Shown here: positions 16,082-26,839 of the stretch, one piece after another | Layout: each line of letters begins with the position of its first letter | How positions within the stretch are numbered: position 1 is the first letter of the stretch | Notes under the pieces: generated by a model | What the model was told of the DNA's origin: nothing | The model's database searches: none | Seen by the model: the letters and a program-made list of their open reading frames with translations, nothing else | Program-made: the position numbers and the translations under genes | Source: Ruminococcus sp. | GTDB lineage: Bacteria; Bacillota; Clostridia; Oscillospirales; Ruminococcaceae | Length of the DNA: 58,526 nt | Assembly: GCA_017934425.1 (NCBI GenBank) | Contig: JAGBJO010000005.1 | Span: forward strand, 1 to 58,526 | Reading direction: 5' to 3'

Positions 16082-18749
16082 CTTCCTGCTCCTCGTCGGG
16101 TTCAGCTTCGATGATTACCTCGTTCTTTTCTTCCTCAGCAGCCTCAGCGTCAGCAAGTCTTGCCTGCTCCTCAGTAAGCTGCTCTACCTTCTCGGTCTGT
16201 GCAGTCTCGTCATGCTCTGCTCTTGTGAAAGCAACTACCTGAGCGCCGTCAGTAACACGCATTACACGCACGCCCTTGGCTATTCTGCCCATAATGCGGA
16301 CATCGCTGGCGAGTATTCTGATAATGATACCGTCGCTTGATACCAGGATAATATCATCAGTCTCGTCAACTACCTTGATGCCGCAGACATGACCACGGAT
16401 ATCGTCAACCTTGTAGTTGGTAAGACCATAACCGCCACGGTTCTGGATACGGTAGCTTTCCAGATTTGTGCGCTTGCCGTAGCCGTTTTCGGTTACTGTA
16501 AGGAGCGCAGCACCGGGGCGTACTCTTGCCATGCCTACAACGTAGTCGCCCTCACGCAGTCTGATAGCCTTTACACCGTGAGCGGAACGTGACATAGATC
16601 TGCCCTTGCCCTCCTCGATGCGTATAGCCATACCGTTGCGTGTAGCGATAACAAGCTGCTCGTTTCCGTCAGTCATGCGTACTCCTGCTATCTCGTCGCC
16701 CTCGTCAAGACCTACAGCGATAAGACCGTTCTTGCGTACATTCTTGTACAGTGACAGGTTCGAGCGCTTTATCTTGCCCTTCTTGGTAACGATGGTTATG
16801 TACTTGTCCTCGCTGAAGTCGGTGGTCTTTATCATAGCAGCGATCTTCTCACCGTCGCTGAGCGGGAGCAGGTTTATGAGGTTGAATCCACGGGAAGCCT
16901 TTGAACCGTCGGGAACTTCATAGCACTTTAGCTTGTACATGATACCCTTATTGGAGATAAAGAGGATATTGTCATGAGTTCCGCAGATGAACATTTCGTC
17001 TACGAAATCCTCCTCACGCTGTTTCATACCGGTTATACCACGTCCGCCACGCTTCTGGGTCTTATACTCAGATACAGGCATACGCTTGATATAGCCATTA
17101 TTTGTCAGAGTAACAACGCAGTCTTCCTTGGTGATAAGGTCTTCTATATCCACCTCGCCGCTTATTGACTCGATGTCGGTGCGTCTTGGGTCGCTGAACT
17201 TCTTCTTGATATTGTTCAGGTCTTCCATGATTATGGCGTAGACCTTGTTTATATCTGCAAGTATCTCCTCGAACTCAGCTATCTTGTTAAGCAGTTCATG
17301 GAGTTCGTCGGTTATCTTCTGTCTTTCAAGACCGGTAAGCTGTCCTAAGCGCATCTGAACGATAGCTTCTGCCTGCTCCTCGGAAAGACCGTTTGCAGTA
17401 TCCAGATGGTTTCCGGAAAGGTCGAATTCTGCGGTATCAAGTATCTTGAATACGTCCATTCCTCTGAATTCATCTGTACGCTCCAGAAGTGCAGAGAGGT
17501 CTTCGTCCTTGAATCTGTCAATAAGGCGAGCCTTAGCTTCGGGGATATTGCTGCTGCTTCTGATAATGCTGATTATCTCGTCGATATGGTCAGCGGCAAG
17601 AATAAAGCCCTGGAGGATATGCGCTCTTACCAGTGCCCTGCGCAGGTCGAACCTTGTACGGCGCTGGATAACTTCAACCTGGAAGTCCAGATAACTCTGG
17701 AGCATCTGCTTGAGGGTTAGCACCTTCGGCTCGCCGTTTACCAGGGCAAGCATGATGATACCAACAGTATCCTGAAGCTTGGTCATAGCGAAAAGCTTAT
17801 TGAGGACTATCTGCGGAACAGCGTCCTTTTTCAGCTCGATAACGATACGCATACCGTCCTTATCGGACTCGTCACGGAGGTAGTATATACCTTCCAGACG
17901 CTTATCCTTGCAAAGCTGGTTGATATTCTTGAGGATAAGGGTCTTGTTTACCATGTAGGGGATCTCGTCAACGATGATGCACTCCCTACCCTTTATTTCC
18001 TCAAAGTGGGTACGGCTTCTGAGGGTTATCTTGCCTCTGCCGGTGCCATAGGCTGCACGGATACCAGCCTTGCCCATGATTATGCCACCGGTTGGGAAAT
18101 CAGGGCCTTTGATATGCTCCATAAGCTGATCCATAGTGCAGTCAGGGTCGTCGATAAGAAGCTGGAGAGCGTCAATGACCTCGCCCAGATTATGGGGCGG
18201 GATATTGGTCGCCATACCAACAGCGATACCTGTAGAGCCGTTTACCAGGAGATTAGGGAATCTGGAGGGGAGTACTACAGGTTCTTTCAGACGGTCGTCA
18301 TAGTTGGGAGCGAAGTCAACGGTATCCTTGTTTATGTCGGTGAGCATATCAAGGGTTATCTTCGCCATTTTAGCCTCGGTATAACGGTAAGCGGCAGCCT
18401 TGTCGCCGTCGATAGAACCGAAGTTACCATGACCGTCTACCAGTTTGTATCTCATTGAGAAATCCTGTGCCAGACGCACAAGAGCATCATATACGGAAGC
18501 GTCGCCGTGTGGGTGATATCTACCCAGCACCGCACCAACGGTATCGGCGCACTTACGGTAAGCCTTTTCCGGTGTAAGACCATTTTCATGGAGAGTGTAA
18601 AGAATACGCCTGTGAACGGGCTTCAGACCGTCTCTTACGTCAGGCAATGCTCGTGATACGATTACCGACATGGCGTAGTTGAGCATGGAGTTTTCCATTT
18701 CGTCTACGATCTCGGAGTTTATCACGATAGAGTTGTCGTTATAAAGCAA
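16071..18749 (-). CDS. gyrA: DNA gyrase subunit A
   Basis: 892 residues from a TTG start with GGAGGT upstream; no ATG fits better. Breakage-reunion domain with catalytic Tyr123 (AAYRYTEAKM), then six C-terminal beta-pinwheel repeats and an unusually acidic tail (last 45 residues rich in E and D). The quinolone-determining segment reads HPHGDASVYDAL, with Ala84 where E. coli has Ser83. A2B2 gyrase introduces negative supercoils with GyrB. Lies downstream of gyrB with one small membrane gene between. Confidence 0.97.
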   Translation of the reverse strand: MLYNDNSIVINSEIVDEMENSMLNYAMSVIVSRALPDVRDGLKPVHRRILYTLHENGLTPEKAYRKCADTVGAVLGRYHPHGDASVYDALVRLAQDFSMRYKLVDGHGNFGSIDGDKAAAYRYTEAKMAKITLDMLTDINKDTVDFAPNYDDRLKEPVVLPSRFPNLLVNGSTGIAVGMATNIPPHNLGEVIDALQLLIDDPDCTMDQLMEHIKGPDFPTGGIIMGKAGIRAAYGTGRGKITLRSRTHFEEIKGRECIIVDEIPYMVNKTLILKNINQLCKDKRLEGIYYLRDESDKDGMRIVIELKKDAVPQIVLNKLFAMTKLQDTVGIIMLALVNGEPKVLTLKQMLQSYLDFQVEVIQRRTRFDLRRALVRAHILQGFILAADHIDEIISIIRSSSNIPEAKARLIDRFKDEDLSALLERTDEFRGMDVFKILDTAEFDLSGNHLDTANGLSEEQAEAIVQMRLGQLTGLERQKITDELHELLNKIAEFEEILADINKVYAIIMEDLNNIKKKFSDPRRTDIESISGEVDIEDLITKEDCVVTLTNNGYIKRMPVSEYKTQKRGGRGITGMKQREEDFVDEMFICGTHDNILFISNKGIMYKLKCYEVPDGSKASRGFNLINLLPLSDGEKIAAMIKTTDFSEDKYITIVTKKGKIKRSNLSLYKNVRKNGLIAVGLDEGDEIAGVRMTDGNEQLVIATRNGMAIRIEEGKGRSMSRSAHGVKAIRLREGDYVVGMARVRPGAALLTVTENGYGKRTNLESYRIQNRGGYGLTNYKVDDIRGHVCGIKVVDETDDIILVSSDGIIIRILASDVRIMGRIAKGVRVMRVTDGAQVVAFTRAEHDETAQTEKVEQLTEEQARLADAEAAEEEKNEVIIEAEPDEEQEDDE

Positions 18750-18752
18750 AAC

Positions 18753-19334
18753 TTATACCTCCTGTTGCGAGCGGTTCTCGCTTATATTTCGCATAATATC
18801 CTGCTCCGGCTCAGTAAAGCCGTCTTTGGGGACGATGTAGAATACAGCCTTTCCGTAAACGAGAAGGAAGAAGCTGTCATATTCAAGCACGCTGAGACTT
18901 CCGTCTATGGGTATTCTGGTAGGCTCAGGGGGAGCGGTATTTTCCTCCTCCTGCGCTTCTTCCGGGTCTTCCTCCTGTGGTGGAAGTACCTCGGATACTG
19001 TAGATATATCAATAAAACTGTCAGCCACAGCAAGTTTATACACAGTCCCCTGCATCTGCGCCATAGAATCACACACACTGCGGCGTATCTTCCGTGGGTT
19101 ATACCACTCACGGAAAGCAAATCCCAGACATACCATGATAAGCACATAGGCGAAAATATTATCCGGTGTCTTTATTGCAGCGTGTATGAAATCTGCCGCA
19201 AGGAGCAGGAAAAGGGCGATAAATACATAGCTTTTAAGGTAAACGTATTTCTTCTGGTAAGCAAGGTAGCCGGCACGGAAAGTCTCTATAGGGATAGAGT
19301 ATTCCTTTTCAAGCCTGTAGTGCTGGTCGTTCAT
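18753..19334 (-). CDS. Small membrane protein between gyrB and gyrA (YcxB-like layout)
   Basis: 193 residues from the ATG at 19334, preceded by GAGGTGG; a TTG 21 bases upstream is less likely. Two adjacent membrane segments (about 38-52 and 58-75), then a cytoplasmic beta-rich domain with an acidic/proline insertion (PPQEEDPEEAQEEENTAPPEP). The layout resembles YcxB-like proteins. Function unknown. Tight spacing to gyrB (10 bases) and gyrA (3 bases) shows operon membership. Confidence 0.7.
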   Translation of the reverse strand: MNDQHYRLEKEYSIPIETFRAGYLAYQKKYVYLKSYVFIALFLLLAADFIHAAIKTPDNIFAYVLIMVCLGFAFREWYNPRKIRRSVCDSMAQMQGTVYKLAVADSFIDISTVSEVLPPQEEDPEEAQEEENTAPPEPTRIPIDGSLSVLEYDSFFLLVYGKAVFYIVPKDGFTEPEQDIMRNISENRSQQEV

Positions 19335-19344
19335 AGCCACCTCG

Positions 19345-21270
19345 TTATATATCAAGATTCTGAGCGAACTTAGCGTTCTTCTCGATGAATTTTCTTCTTG
19401 GCTCTACCTTGTCGCCCATAAGTATGGTAAATACCTCGTCTGCCTTCATAGCGTCTTCCATAGAGATCTTTATCATAGTTCTGTGCTCAGGGTCCATAGT
19501 AGTTTCCCAGAGCTGTTCGGGGTCCATCTCACCAAGACCCTTGTAGCGCTGAGTCTCGACCTTATACTTTCCTTCCTCGGAAAGCTCGGCGATATACTTG
19601 TCACGCTCCTGGTCGGAGAAGGCATACTTCACCTTTTTCTGGCGCTCGACTCTGTAGAGAGGAGGCTGGGCGATGTATACATTTCCGTTAGTGATAAGGG
19701 GGCGCATATAGCGGAAGAAGAAGGTAAGGAGCAGGGTGCGGATATGCATACCGTCCACATCGGCATCAGCCATGATGATAACTTTACCGTAGCGGAGTTT
19801 AGTTATATCGAAGTCCTCACCGATACCAGTACCCAGAGCCGCAACCACGGGTTCAAGCTTATCGTTGCCGTAGATACGGTCGATCCTTGCCTTTTCAACG
19901 TTGAGCATTTTGCCCCAGAGGGAGAGTATCGCCTGATACTTACGGTTTCTTCCCTGCTTTGCAGAGCCGCCCGCAGAATCACCCTCGACTATGTATATCT
20001 CGGTATAGCGGTTATCACGCTCAGAGCAGTCTGCCAGCTTTTCGGGCATAGCAGCGCTGCCGAAGTTATTCTTCTTGCGCTCGGCTTCTCTTGCACGCTT
20101 TGCAGCTTCACGGGCTCTGAGGGCTGACATACATTTATCGAAGATAATTGTAGCCGCCTCCGGGTTTTCCTCCAGGAAGTTCATAAGCTTCTCTGTGACC
20201 ATTTTCTCGACGAAAGGCTTTACTTCCGGGTTGCCCAGTCTGCCCTTTGTCTGACCCTCGAACTCGCACTCTGTAAGCTTTACAGAGATTATAGCGGTAA
20301 GACCCTCACGAACGTCCTCGCCCTTGAGGTTTTCCTTGTCTTTGAGTTTACCCATTTTTCTGCCGTACTCATTGATGACCTTAGTCAGGGCATTCTTGAA
20401 GCCTGTCTCATGAGAACCGCCGTCTTTGGTATGGATATTATTTGCAAAAGAGTAGATAGTCTCGTTATAGCTGGTATTGTACTGAAGTGCTATCTCAGCG
20501 AAGGAATCGCCCTGAGTGCCGGAAACGTAGATAACATCGCCGCCCAGTGGTGTCAGATCTCTTGTGGTGTGTATATGCTCCACAAATTGTCTGATACCGC
20601 CCTCATAGTGGAGAGTTTCGCTCTGTATCTCGTTCTCGTCACGCTTATCCGAGAAGACTATCTTTATGCCGGCGTTAAGGAAAGCCTGTTCACGCAGTCT
20701 TCTGAGGAGTATATCATAGTCGTAAACAGTATCCTCGAAGATCTCGCCGTCAGCCTTAAAAGTAACGCTTGTACCTGTCTCGGTGGTATCGCCGATGATC
20801 TTAAGTTCCTCGTCGTATTTACCTCTCTCGAAGCGCTGGAAGTAGATATGCTCGCCGTCCTTTACGGTAAGCTCCAGCCATTCCGACAGCGCATTTACAA
20901 CAGAAGCGCCAACGCCGTGGAGACCGCCTGATACCTTATATCCGCCGCCGCCGAACTTACCGCCGGCATGGAGGATAGTGTATACAACAGTAGCAGCTGA
21001 GATACCTTCCTTCGGGTGTATACCAACAGGTATACCACGGCCGTTATCGGATACACGGATAATATCTCCCTTGAGTATCTCAACGGTTATCTCTGTACAG
21101 TATCCTGCAAGTGCCTCGTCAATGGAGTTGTCAACGATCTCGTATACCAGGTGATGCAGACCGCTTGGCCCGGTAGAACCGATGTACATACCCGGACGCT
21201 TTCGGACTGCTTCCAGACCTTCAAGTATCTGTATGTCATTTTCGTCATAGTTGTTATTCTGCTGACTCAT
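19345..21270 (-). CDS. gyrB: DNA gyrase subunit B
   Basis: 641 residues, full length. GHKL ATPase motifs ([35 protein letters not shown]), transducer, TOPRIM ([13 protein letters not shown] and [11 protein letters not shown]) and the C-terminal GyrA-interacting region ([17 protein letters not shown]). Operon with remB upstream and the small membrane gene and gyrA downstream. Confidence 0.98.
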   Translation of the reverse strand: MSQQNNNYDENDIQILEGLEAVRKRPGMYIGSTGPSGLHHLVYEIVDNSIDEALAGYCTEITVEILKGDIIRVSDNGRGIPVGIHPKEGISAATVVYTILHAGGKFGGGGYKVSGGLHGVGASVVNALSEWLELTVKDGEHIYFQRFERGKYDEELKIIGDTTETGTSVTFKADGEIFEDTVYDYDILLRRLREQAFLNAGIKIVFSDKRDENEIQSETLHYEGGIRQFVEHIHTTRDLTPLGGDVIYVSGTQGDSFAEIALQYNTSYNETIYSFANNIHTKDGGSHETGFKNALTKVINEYGRKMGKLKDKENLKGEDVREGLTAIISVKLTECEFEGQTKGRLGNPEVKPFVEKMVTEKLMNFLEENPEAATIIFDKCMSALRAREAAKRAREAERKKNNFGSAAMPEKLADCSERDNRYTEIYIVEGDSAGGSAKQGRNRKYQAILSLWGKMLNVEKARIDRIYGNDKLEPVVAALGTGIGEDFDITKLRYGKVIIMADADVDGMHIRTLLLTFFFRYMRPLITNGNVYIAQPPLYRVERQKKVKYAFSDQERDKYIAELSEEGKYKVETQRYKGLGEMDPEQLWETTMDPEHRTMIKISMEDAMKADEVFTILMGDKVEPRRKFIEKNAKFAQNLDI

Positions 21271-21293
21271 TTTTTACCTCCGGAAAATATGGC

Positions 21294-21563
21294 TCACAGA
21301 CCTCCTGCCTCGATACGTTTTCTGAGCGTACCGGCGGAAAGCTGTGATATATATATCGTGCTAACGCCGTTCTTAACGGTGACTATGAAGCTTTTGGGCA
21401 GTTCATAGGTGGTATAGATACAGCGTTTTTCCTTCTCAGCCTTATCGAGAAGGGTCTTGGTGCAGCTTCTTACAGTGGTATTATCCATATCGAATATCCC
21501 GGCGACCTGCTCCATATCCACGGAGAAGCCGCCGCCGATATGAAGGTATCTTGCCTCAGGCAT
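21294..21563 (-). CDS. remB: RemB-like DUF370 protein
   Basis: 89 residues, DUF370. Same slot, between recF and gyrB, as Bacillus remB (yaaB). The [20 protein letters not shown] start and YISQLSAGTLRKRIE end are typical. RemA/RemB relatives are DNA-binding or scaffold proteins that influence matrix genes; the role here is unknown. Starts within the last eight bases of recF. Confidence 0.88.
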   Translation of the reverse strand: MPEARYLHIGGGFSVDMEQVAGIFDMDNTTVRSCTKTLLDKAEKEKRCIYTTYELPKSFIVTVKNGVSTIYISQLSAGTLRKRIEAGGL

Positions 21564-22677
21564 TTTCGATGCTCCCTCCGTTTATTCTGATGACTTTTCC
21601 CGAAATACCGGGGAGAATAGCGCCCTCATTGGGAGTGGTGAGGAACACCTGCATATCCTTGATTATATCGAAAACGAACTTTTGCCTGTTCTCGTCCAGT
21701 TCGCCCATTACGTCGTCCAGGAAAACCACAGGAGCGTCCTTTGAGCGCTTCATATAGATCTCAGCCTGAGCCAGTTTCATGACCAGGGCGGCGCTTTTTA
21801 TCTGCCCCTGAGATCCGTACTCCTTGGCGCTTACGCCGTTTATCTTAATGTCGATCTCATCACGGTTGACACCGGCGTGGGTAATGCCTGTACGTATATC
21901 GTACTCGCAGTTTTCCCGCAGGCGGCGGTAGTACTTCTCGAAAGCATCTTCGCCGCAGGGCTTTTCAAAGTCCTCCTTGCGGAAAACATTTGAGCGGTAT
22001 TCCAGTTCCAGCACTTCGCTGCCGCCGGATATAGTCTGGTAAAGTTCACGGCATATCTCGTTTATCTTTGAAACGTAGTCATGGCGCATATAGGATATGA
22101 CAGCGCCCTCATGGGCAGCCTGTCTGTCCCATATCTCCAGTACCTCAGACCCCGGCCCGCCCTGGGATATGCTTTTAAGCAGGGCATTGCGGTGGTTCAT
22201 GATGGTGTTGCTTTTGCTTATATGGACGACGAACGCAGGATTAAGCTGAGAAGCCGCCATATCTATGAAACTCCGGCGTTTTTCCGGTGCGCCCTTGATG
22301 ATATCCACATCGTCCGGTATAAAGGCGATGCACTTGAACACATCAAAAAGCGCACGGGTACCCTTATGGGAAACGCCGTTCAAAAGTATCTGTTTAGGTG
22401 TGTTTGCGCTTCTGAACATGGTATACTCTATCTTCTGTTCTCTCACGCTGTCACGGAGTTTTATCCGTGAGGACATTCTGTCGCCGCCCAGGGCGATATA
22501 GTCCTTTTCCTTAGAACCACGGAAGCTTCGGCAGCCGGAGAGTATCCACATAGCCTCAAGTAGGTTGGTCTTACCCTGTGCATTAGCGCCCACAATGATG
22601 TTATATTTAGTATCGGGCTGGAATGAGATCCCTTTCAGATTCCTGAAGCCGTCTATTTCGGCGTAGGTGATAATCAA
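21556..22677 (-). CDS. recF: DNA replication and repair protein RecF
   Basis: 373 residues from a TTG start overlapping the yaaA stop (TTGA). SMC-like ATPase: Walker [10 protein letters not shown] at 30-38, signature region [19 protein letters not shown], Walker [12 protein letters not shown]. Loads RecA at gaps with RecO and RecR. Confidence 0.95.
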   Translation of the reverse strand: MIITYAEIDGFRNLKGISFQPDTKYNIIVGANAQGKTNLLEAMWILSGCRSFRGSKEKDYIALGGDRMSSRIKLRDSVREQKIEYTMFRSANTPKQILLNGVSHKGTRALFDVFKCIAFIPDDVDIIKGAPEKRRSFIDMAASQLNPAFVVHISKSNTIMNHRNALLKSISQGGPGSEVLEIWDRQAAHEGAVISYMRHDYVSKINEICRELYQTISGGSEVLELEYRSNVFRKEDFEKPCGEDAFEKYYRRLRENCEYDIRTGITHAGVNRDEIDIKINGVSAKEYGSQGQIKSAALVMKLAQAEIYMKRSKDAPVVFLDDVMGELDENRQKFVFDIIKDMQVFLTTPNEGAILPGISGKVIRINGGSIENA

Positions 22678-22883
22678 ACTACAGTAACTCCTTCTCCGCC
22701 GATTATAGTGACGGTATCACCGGGGCGTATCTTCTTGCCCCTCATAGTACACACCTCGCCGTTTACAAGTACCTGACCCTCCTGGATAAGAACTTTTGCG
22801 CCTCCGCCGGTATCTGCAAGACCGGAGAATTTCAGCAGAGCGTCAAGCTTTATGAATTCTGTTGTTATCTTGATCTGTGCCAT
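22674..22883 (-). CDS. yaaA: S4-domain RNA-binding protein YaaA
   Basis: 69 residues, a single S4 domain ([30 protein letters not shown]). Small protein always found between dnaN and recF in Firmicutes, probably an RNA or ribosome binder. Good RBS upstream of the ATG. Confidence 0.93.
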   Translation of the reverse strand: MAQIKITTEFIKLDALLKFSGLADTGGGAKVLIQEGQVLVNGEVCTMRGKKIRPGDTVTIIGGEGVTVV

Positions 22884-22918
22884 AATGACCCACCTTTCAG
22901 AAATAGAAGGAATGAGCG

Positions 22919-24022
22919 TTATCTAAGCTGAATGGGCATGATAAGGAAGATATAGCTTTCGCCTTCCAGGGGGAGCATTTCGATGACCTTCATCGCTCCG
23001 CTGAAACGCAGTCTTACCTTGTCGCCCTCAGCAGCCTTGAGCGCTTCGAGCATAAGCTTATTATTGAAACCGATAGTTACAGCCTCTCCGGAAATGTCAG
23101 CGGTGAAAGCATCGTTGACTTTACCGATAGCTGTCTTGCTGGAGATTTTCATAACGCCTGAACCGATCTCACAGCGGATAGGTGACTTGTTCTTATCGTC
23201 GATGATAAGTGAGCATCTTTCCATAGAGTTTATGAATTCTCTCTTATCGACGATGACCTCTGTCTTGAAGTCCTTGGGGATAGATGACTTATAGTTATGG
23301 AAAGCGCCTTCCAGCAGGCGTGAGATGACGAAAGTGCCGCCGATGTCGAAGATTATGTGGCGGTCGTTGGCGTAGATAGTACACTCGCTTTCAGCGTCAT
23401 CCTTGATAAGAGTGGATACTTCCTGGAGTGCCTTCTTGGGTACGATGAAGCTTATCTTGTCCTGAGTATCTGTATCCTCGCATCTGATAGCCAGACGGAA
23501 GCCGTCGATAGCGACCAGGTTGAACTTACCCTCAGCGATATCGAAAAGTTCTCCGGTGAAAACAGGCTTGCTCTCATTGGTAGAAGCAGCATAGCTGGTC
23601 ATATTTATCATAGACCTGAGTACTGACAGCTTTACGGTGAAGCCGTTTTTCCTGTCAACTTCCGGAAGATCGGGGTATTCATCAGCATTCATTACAGAGA
23701 AGCTGCATTCAGTAGCCGCACTTGAAATGTTAGCCACATTGTTGTCATCGATCTCGAAGATTACCTCATCTCCGGACATTCTTCTTGTAAACTCGTTAAA
23801 GAGCCTTGTATTTGCCACGAACTCACCGCAGTCCTGTGAAGCTGCCGTAATGGAAGTACGGATACCCATTTCCATATTATATCCAGTCAGTTCAAGTCTG
23901 TTCTGTGAAACAGACACTTTGATGCCTTCAAGTGCCTGGATAGTGGTAGACTTCTGAGGAACAGCCCTTGAGACATTGCTGATAGCCTCACTGAGTTCAT
24001 TCTTGCTGCATACGAATCTCAT
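22919..24022 (-). CDS. dnaN: DNA polymerase III sliding clamp (beta)
   Basis: 367 residues with the three-domain clamp pattern and the typical C-terminal LIMPIQLR. Forms the ring that tethers polymerase to DNA. GGAGGT RBS before the ATG. A 634-base spacer separates it from dnaA and carries origin-like motifs. Confidence 0.97.
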   Translation of the reverse strand: MRFVCSKNELSEAISNVSRAVPQKSTTIQALEGIKVSVSQNRLELTGYNMEMGIRTSITAASQDCGEFVANTRLFNEFTRRMSGDEVIFEIDDNNVANISSAATECSFSVMNADEYPDLPEVDRKNGFTVKLSVLRSMINMTSYAASTNESKPVFTGELFDIAEGKFNLVAIDGFRLAIRCEDTDTQDKISFIVPKKALQEVSTLIKDDAESECTIYANDRHIIFDIGGTFVISRLLEGAFHNYKSSIPKDFKTEVIVDKREFINSMERCSLIIDDKNKSPIRCEIGSGVMKISSKTAIGKVNDAFTADISGEAVTIGFNNKLMLEALKAAEGDKVRLRFSGAMKVIEMLPLEGESYIFLIMPIQLR

Positions 24023-24656
24023 TATATATTATACCTCCATAGAGATGAAATAAATGTCGTTTCGGGACATTATCCATTTAATGCTGCTGGCATTGTCTGA
24101 CAACAGCACAAACAGCGATGATTTATAAGTTTTTCTTATGATAAGACAGGATAAGAAAAAGTAATAAAAGGACAAAGATAAGTAAAGAATAGTTTTAAAC
24201 AAAGATAAGTTTAAAACTTGTTTGTAGTTGTAGTAGGGGCGGTGGAAAAGTTTGGAGCAGGCTCGATCAGCGAAAAATAGCCGGATTATCATCAACAACA
24301 TGATGTTTCAGATTAGTTGCAGTTTGTGGACAGCCTTTTCCGGATGCAAAATCAGGTTGATTTCTGTTGAGACTGGTGGAGTTGAAGTGAATAATAAGTG
24401 GACAGTTTCGTGGAAAGACAAATTATTTGATTTTTAGCCTCAGAATTTTCCACCGATGGTGCAAGTGTTGAAAGTTCATAATGTGGACAAGGCAAAAAAG
24501 CAGCACGATACAGACTGTATACAAGCCCTGTATTTTGCAGTCTGTCTGGGACAGCTTGTTATGAACAGAGTTTTTAACAGAGTGTTGAAAACTTAGTTGA
24601 AAAGAGTTATCCAAACAGTTTCCACCTGGAAAAGCTGTTTGAGAAATGTTGGTTTA
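24023..24656. other. dnaA-dnaN spacer, probable unwinding part of oriC
   Basis: Non-coding, 634 bases. DnaA-box-like sites: TGTGGACAA at 24482-24490 (one mismatch from TGTGGATAA), TTATCCAAA at 24608-24616 (one mismatch), TGTTGAAAA at 24583-24591, TGTTGAAAG at 24466-24474, and several gtggac/gtggaaa words. An AT-rich tract at about 24120-24230 contains repeated gataag and ttttaaac/gtttaaaac motifs and is a plausible unwinding element. Assignment is by analogy with the two-part Bacillus origin. Confidence 0.65.
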
Positions 24657-26027
24657 TCAGACCTTGCTCTTGTCCTTGATGTTCTTGATGATATCGTTAA
24701 TGAGGTTAGAGAGGTTAGCGTCCTTCTGGATAGCAGCCTGTATGCTGTTTACAGAGTAAACGATAGTAGAGTGGTCACGTCCGCCGAACTCTGAGCCGAT
24801 AGAAGCCAGGGGCATCTGAGTGATCTCTCTTACAACGTATATAGCCACCTTACGTGCAGTAGCTATCTGCTGAGAACGCTTTGTGGAGCGCAGATCGTCA
24901 GGGGATACGCCGTATACTGTAGATACTTCGGAAATTATCTTCTCGACAGTTATCGGTATAGGCTGCTCATCGGTGAGAACTTCTCTGATGACGCTCTGAG
25001 CCATAGAAATAGTGATAGGGCTGCCGGCTAAGTGGTTGAGAGCCTTCAGCTTCTTAACAGCGCCTTCCAGCTGACGGATATTGGATTTGAGGCGGTTAGC
25101 CATGAATTCAGATACCTCAGCAGGCATTTTCAGGTTCAGCAGCTCACTCTTGCGGTTGATGATAGCCAGTCTTGTCTCGTAGTCAGGTGCGGAAATATCG
25201 GCAATAAGTCCGCCCTCAAAACGTGTAGTCAGACGGGATTCCAGTGTGATGAGTTCCTTCGGGGGGCGGTCAGAGGTGATGACGATCTGCTTACCCTCCT
25301 GGTGGAGCTGGTAGAATGTGTGGAAGAACTCCTCCTGCATACTCTCTTTTCCGGCGAAGAACTGTACATCGTCGATAAGGAGCAGGTCAGCGTTGCGGTA
25401 TTTCTCGTGGAAGTCGGTGATGAGCTTGTTTTTAAGAGCCTGGATAAGGTCATTTCCGAAAGTCTCACTGGTAACGTAGACGATATTGAAATCCGGGTGG
25501 TTCTTTTTTACTTCCTTGGCGATAGCGGTGATGAGGTGGGTCTTGCCCATACCGGAAGGACCGTAGATAAACAGCGGGTTGTAGCCGGCTACTTCCTTCT
25601 CGCCGCAGTTTTTGGCAACTGACTTACTGCAAGCCAGGGCAAAGGAGTTTGAAGGACCTTCGATGAAGGTATCGAAAGTATAGTCGTAGTTTGCGAACTT
25701 GAAAGTCTGCTCCAGCTCCTCGTTTTTCTTGTCCAGTTCAGCGTCAGTGGGGTTATTTGCAGGGTTAGTGTCGTCAGCTTCAACTTCGATAACGATATTC
25801 AGCTTCAGACCGCTTACTTCAAGGAAAGCTTCACTGAGGATAGAGGCATAGTTATCCATGATGATGCTTTTCTGGAAATTGGTGATGACACGGAAAACGG
25901 CATCAGAGCCGTTTAGGGCAACAGGTGTCATAGGGTCGATCCATGTCTGGATACCAGTTTCAAGAATCTTGCCGCTGTCGATGCAGTATTTTTTTACTTT
26001 TGCGAAAACTTCCTCAAATGAGTTCAT
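24657..26027 (-). CDS. dnaA: Chromosomal replication initiator DnaA
   Basis: 456 residues. Domain I (1-85), short linker, AAA+ core with Walker A GPSGMGKTH at 156-164 and Walker B LLLIDDVQFF, and the C-terminal helix-turn-helix with signature FGGRDHSTIVYSVNSI. Opens oriC by ATP-dependent oligomerisation on DnaA boxes. Its promoter at 26184-26212 contains a TGTTGAAAA word. Confidence 0.98.
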   Translation of the reverse strand: MNSFEEVFAKVKKYCIDSGKILETGIQTWIDPMTPVALNGSDAVFRVITNFQKSIIMDNYASILSEAFLEVSGLKLNIVIEVEADDTNPANNPTDAELDKKNEELEQTFKFANYDYTFDTFIEGPSNSFALACSKSVAKNCGEKEVAGYNPLFIYGPSGMGKTHLITAIAKEVKKNHPDFNIVYVTSETFGNDLIQALKNKLITDFHEKYRNADLLLIDDVQFFAGKESMQEEFFHTFYQLHQEGKQIVITSDRPPKELITLESRLTTRFEGGLIADISAPDYETRLAIINRKSELLNLKMPAEVSEFMANRLKSNIRQLEGAVKKLKALNHLAGSPITISMAQSVIREVLTDEQPIPITVEKIISEVSTVYGVSPDDLRSTKRSQQIATARKVAIYVVREITQMPLASIGSEFGGRDHSTIVYSVNSIQAAIQKDANLSNLINDIIKNIKDKSKV

Positions 26028-26640
26028 ATTTTACCTCCGTAGTTATTTTTGCTGTTTAAAAATATGGTGAAAAGCAGGGGAGTGCCATAAGTTTTAAACA
26101 ATTAGCAGGCAAAGGGGAGTTGAAAAGGCAGACTGGGCGACTGCCGTGAAAAAAACGATACTCTCCTATAATAATATAGTATCATTATAACATATAATTG
26201 TTGAAAAAGCAAGGGTAAAGCTATGACAAAGGAGTAAAAAATCAACCAAAGTTTCCACACAGTTTTTGACACTCTGTTGAAAACACTGTTGAATCCACGT
26301 TTTACGGTTGATATATGGTTCAAAAAATGTGAGTATTGTGGATTTATATAGGAAAAATCATTGTTGAAAATACTGTTAAAAGCTGCTAAGATGAATTTTC
26401 CACTATGCAGTTCAACTTTTCAACTGTGCCTGTTCAGGAAAATGGTGGAAAAAGCTGCCGCTGTTGGTATATTGCAGGTGGAAAATGTCGAAATGCGGAA
26501 TATCCTGCATCTGAGGTAAAATGCTCAGCGGAGAAGCTGTTCAGGTAAGAGTTGAAGATCCAGGGAACGAATTTTCAACAGAATAATCCACAAAATCATC
26601 ATTGTGTTGAAAAACTACCTGCCGGGAATCCCTCCCCATT
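26028..26640. other. dnaA-rpmH spacer, main DnaA-binding region of oriC
   Basis: Gene direction switches here. TGTTGAAAA occurs exactly at 26199, 26275, 26362 and 26605 (plus strand) and 26572 (minus strand), with near matches at 26287 and 26374. TAATCCACA at 26584-26592 is one mismatch from the standard box TTATCCACA. gtggaaaa/ttttccac words occur near 26397, 26444 and 26478. Density of box-like words, the flanking dnaA gene and the strand switch identify the origin; precise box usage is inferred. Confidence 0.8.
26184..26212 (-). promoter_or_regulatory. Promoter of dnaA
   Basis: Minus strand: TTGCTT, 17-base spacer, TATAAT. The word TGTTGAAAA (26199-26207) falls between the two hexamers, which would allow autorepression if DnaA binds it. 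Confidence 0.65.
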
Positions 26641-26691
26641 GGTCAATATTTCTGAAATTTCTGACCTTCTCAAAAAAATTTCACTCCCCCC

Positions 26692-26720
26692 TTGACAGAT
26701 TTTCTTTTTTGAAGTATAAT
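26692..26720 (+). promoter_or_regulatory. Promoter of rpmH
   Basis: TTGACA, 17-base spacer, TATAAT: a consensus promoter. Predicted start near 26727, giving a leader of about 113 bases. Confidence 0.9.
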
Positions 26721-26776
26721 ACTATAGTGTAACAACAGAGACTATGCTCTGATGCTGCAACTGTTTTTACCAAATC

Positions 26777-26810
26777 AGGATCTTACGCATTTGCTGCGAT
26801 CCTTGTTTTT
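26777..26810 (+). promoter_or_regulatory. Terminator-like hairpin in the rpmH leader
   Basis: AGGATC (26777-26782) pairs with GATCCT (26798-26803), with an inner gca/tgc pairing, followed by tgttttt. It lies between the promoter and the RBS and could act as a leaky terminator or attenuator. Confidence 0.4.
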
Positions 26811-26839
26811 CACCGCTGAGAGAGAGGAGGATTTCAAGT

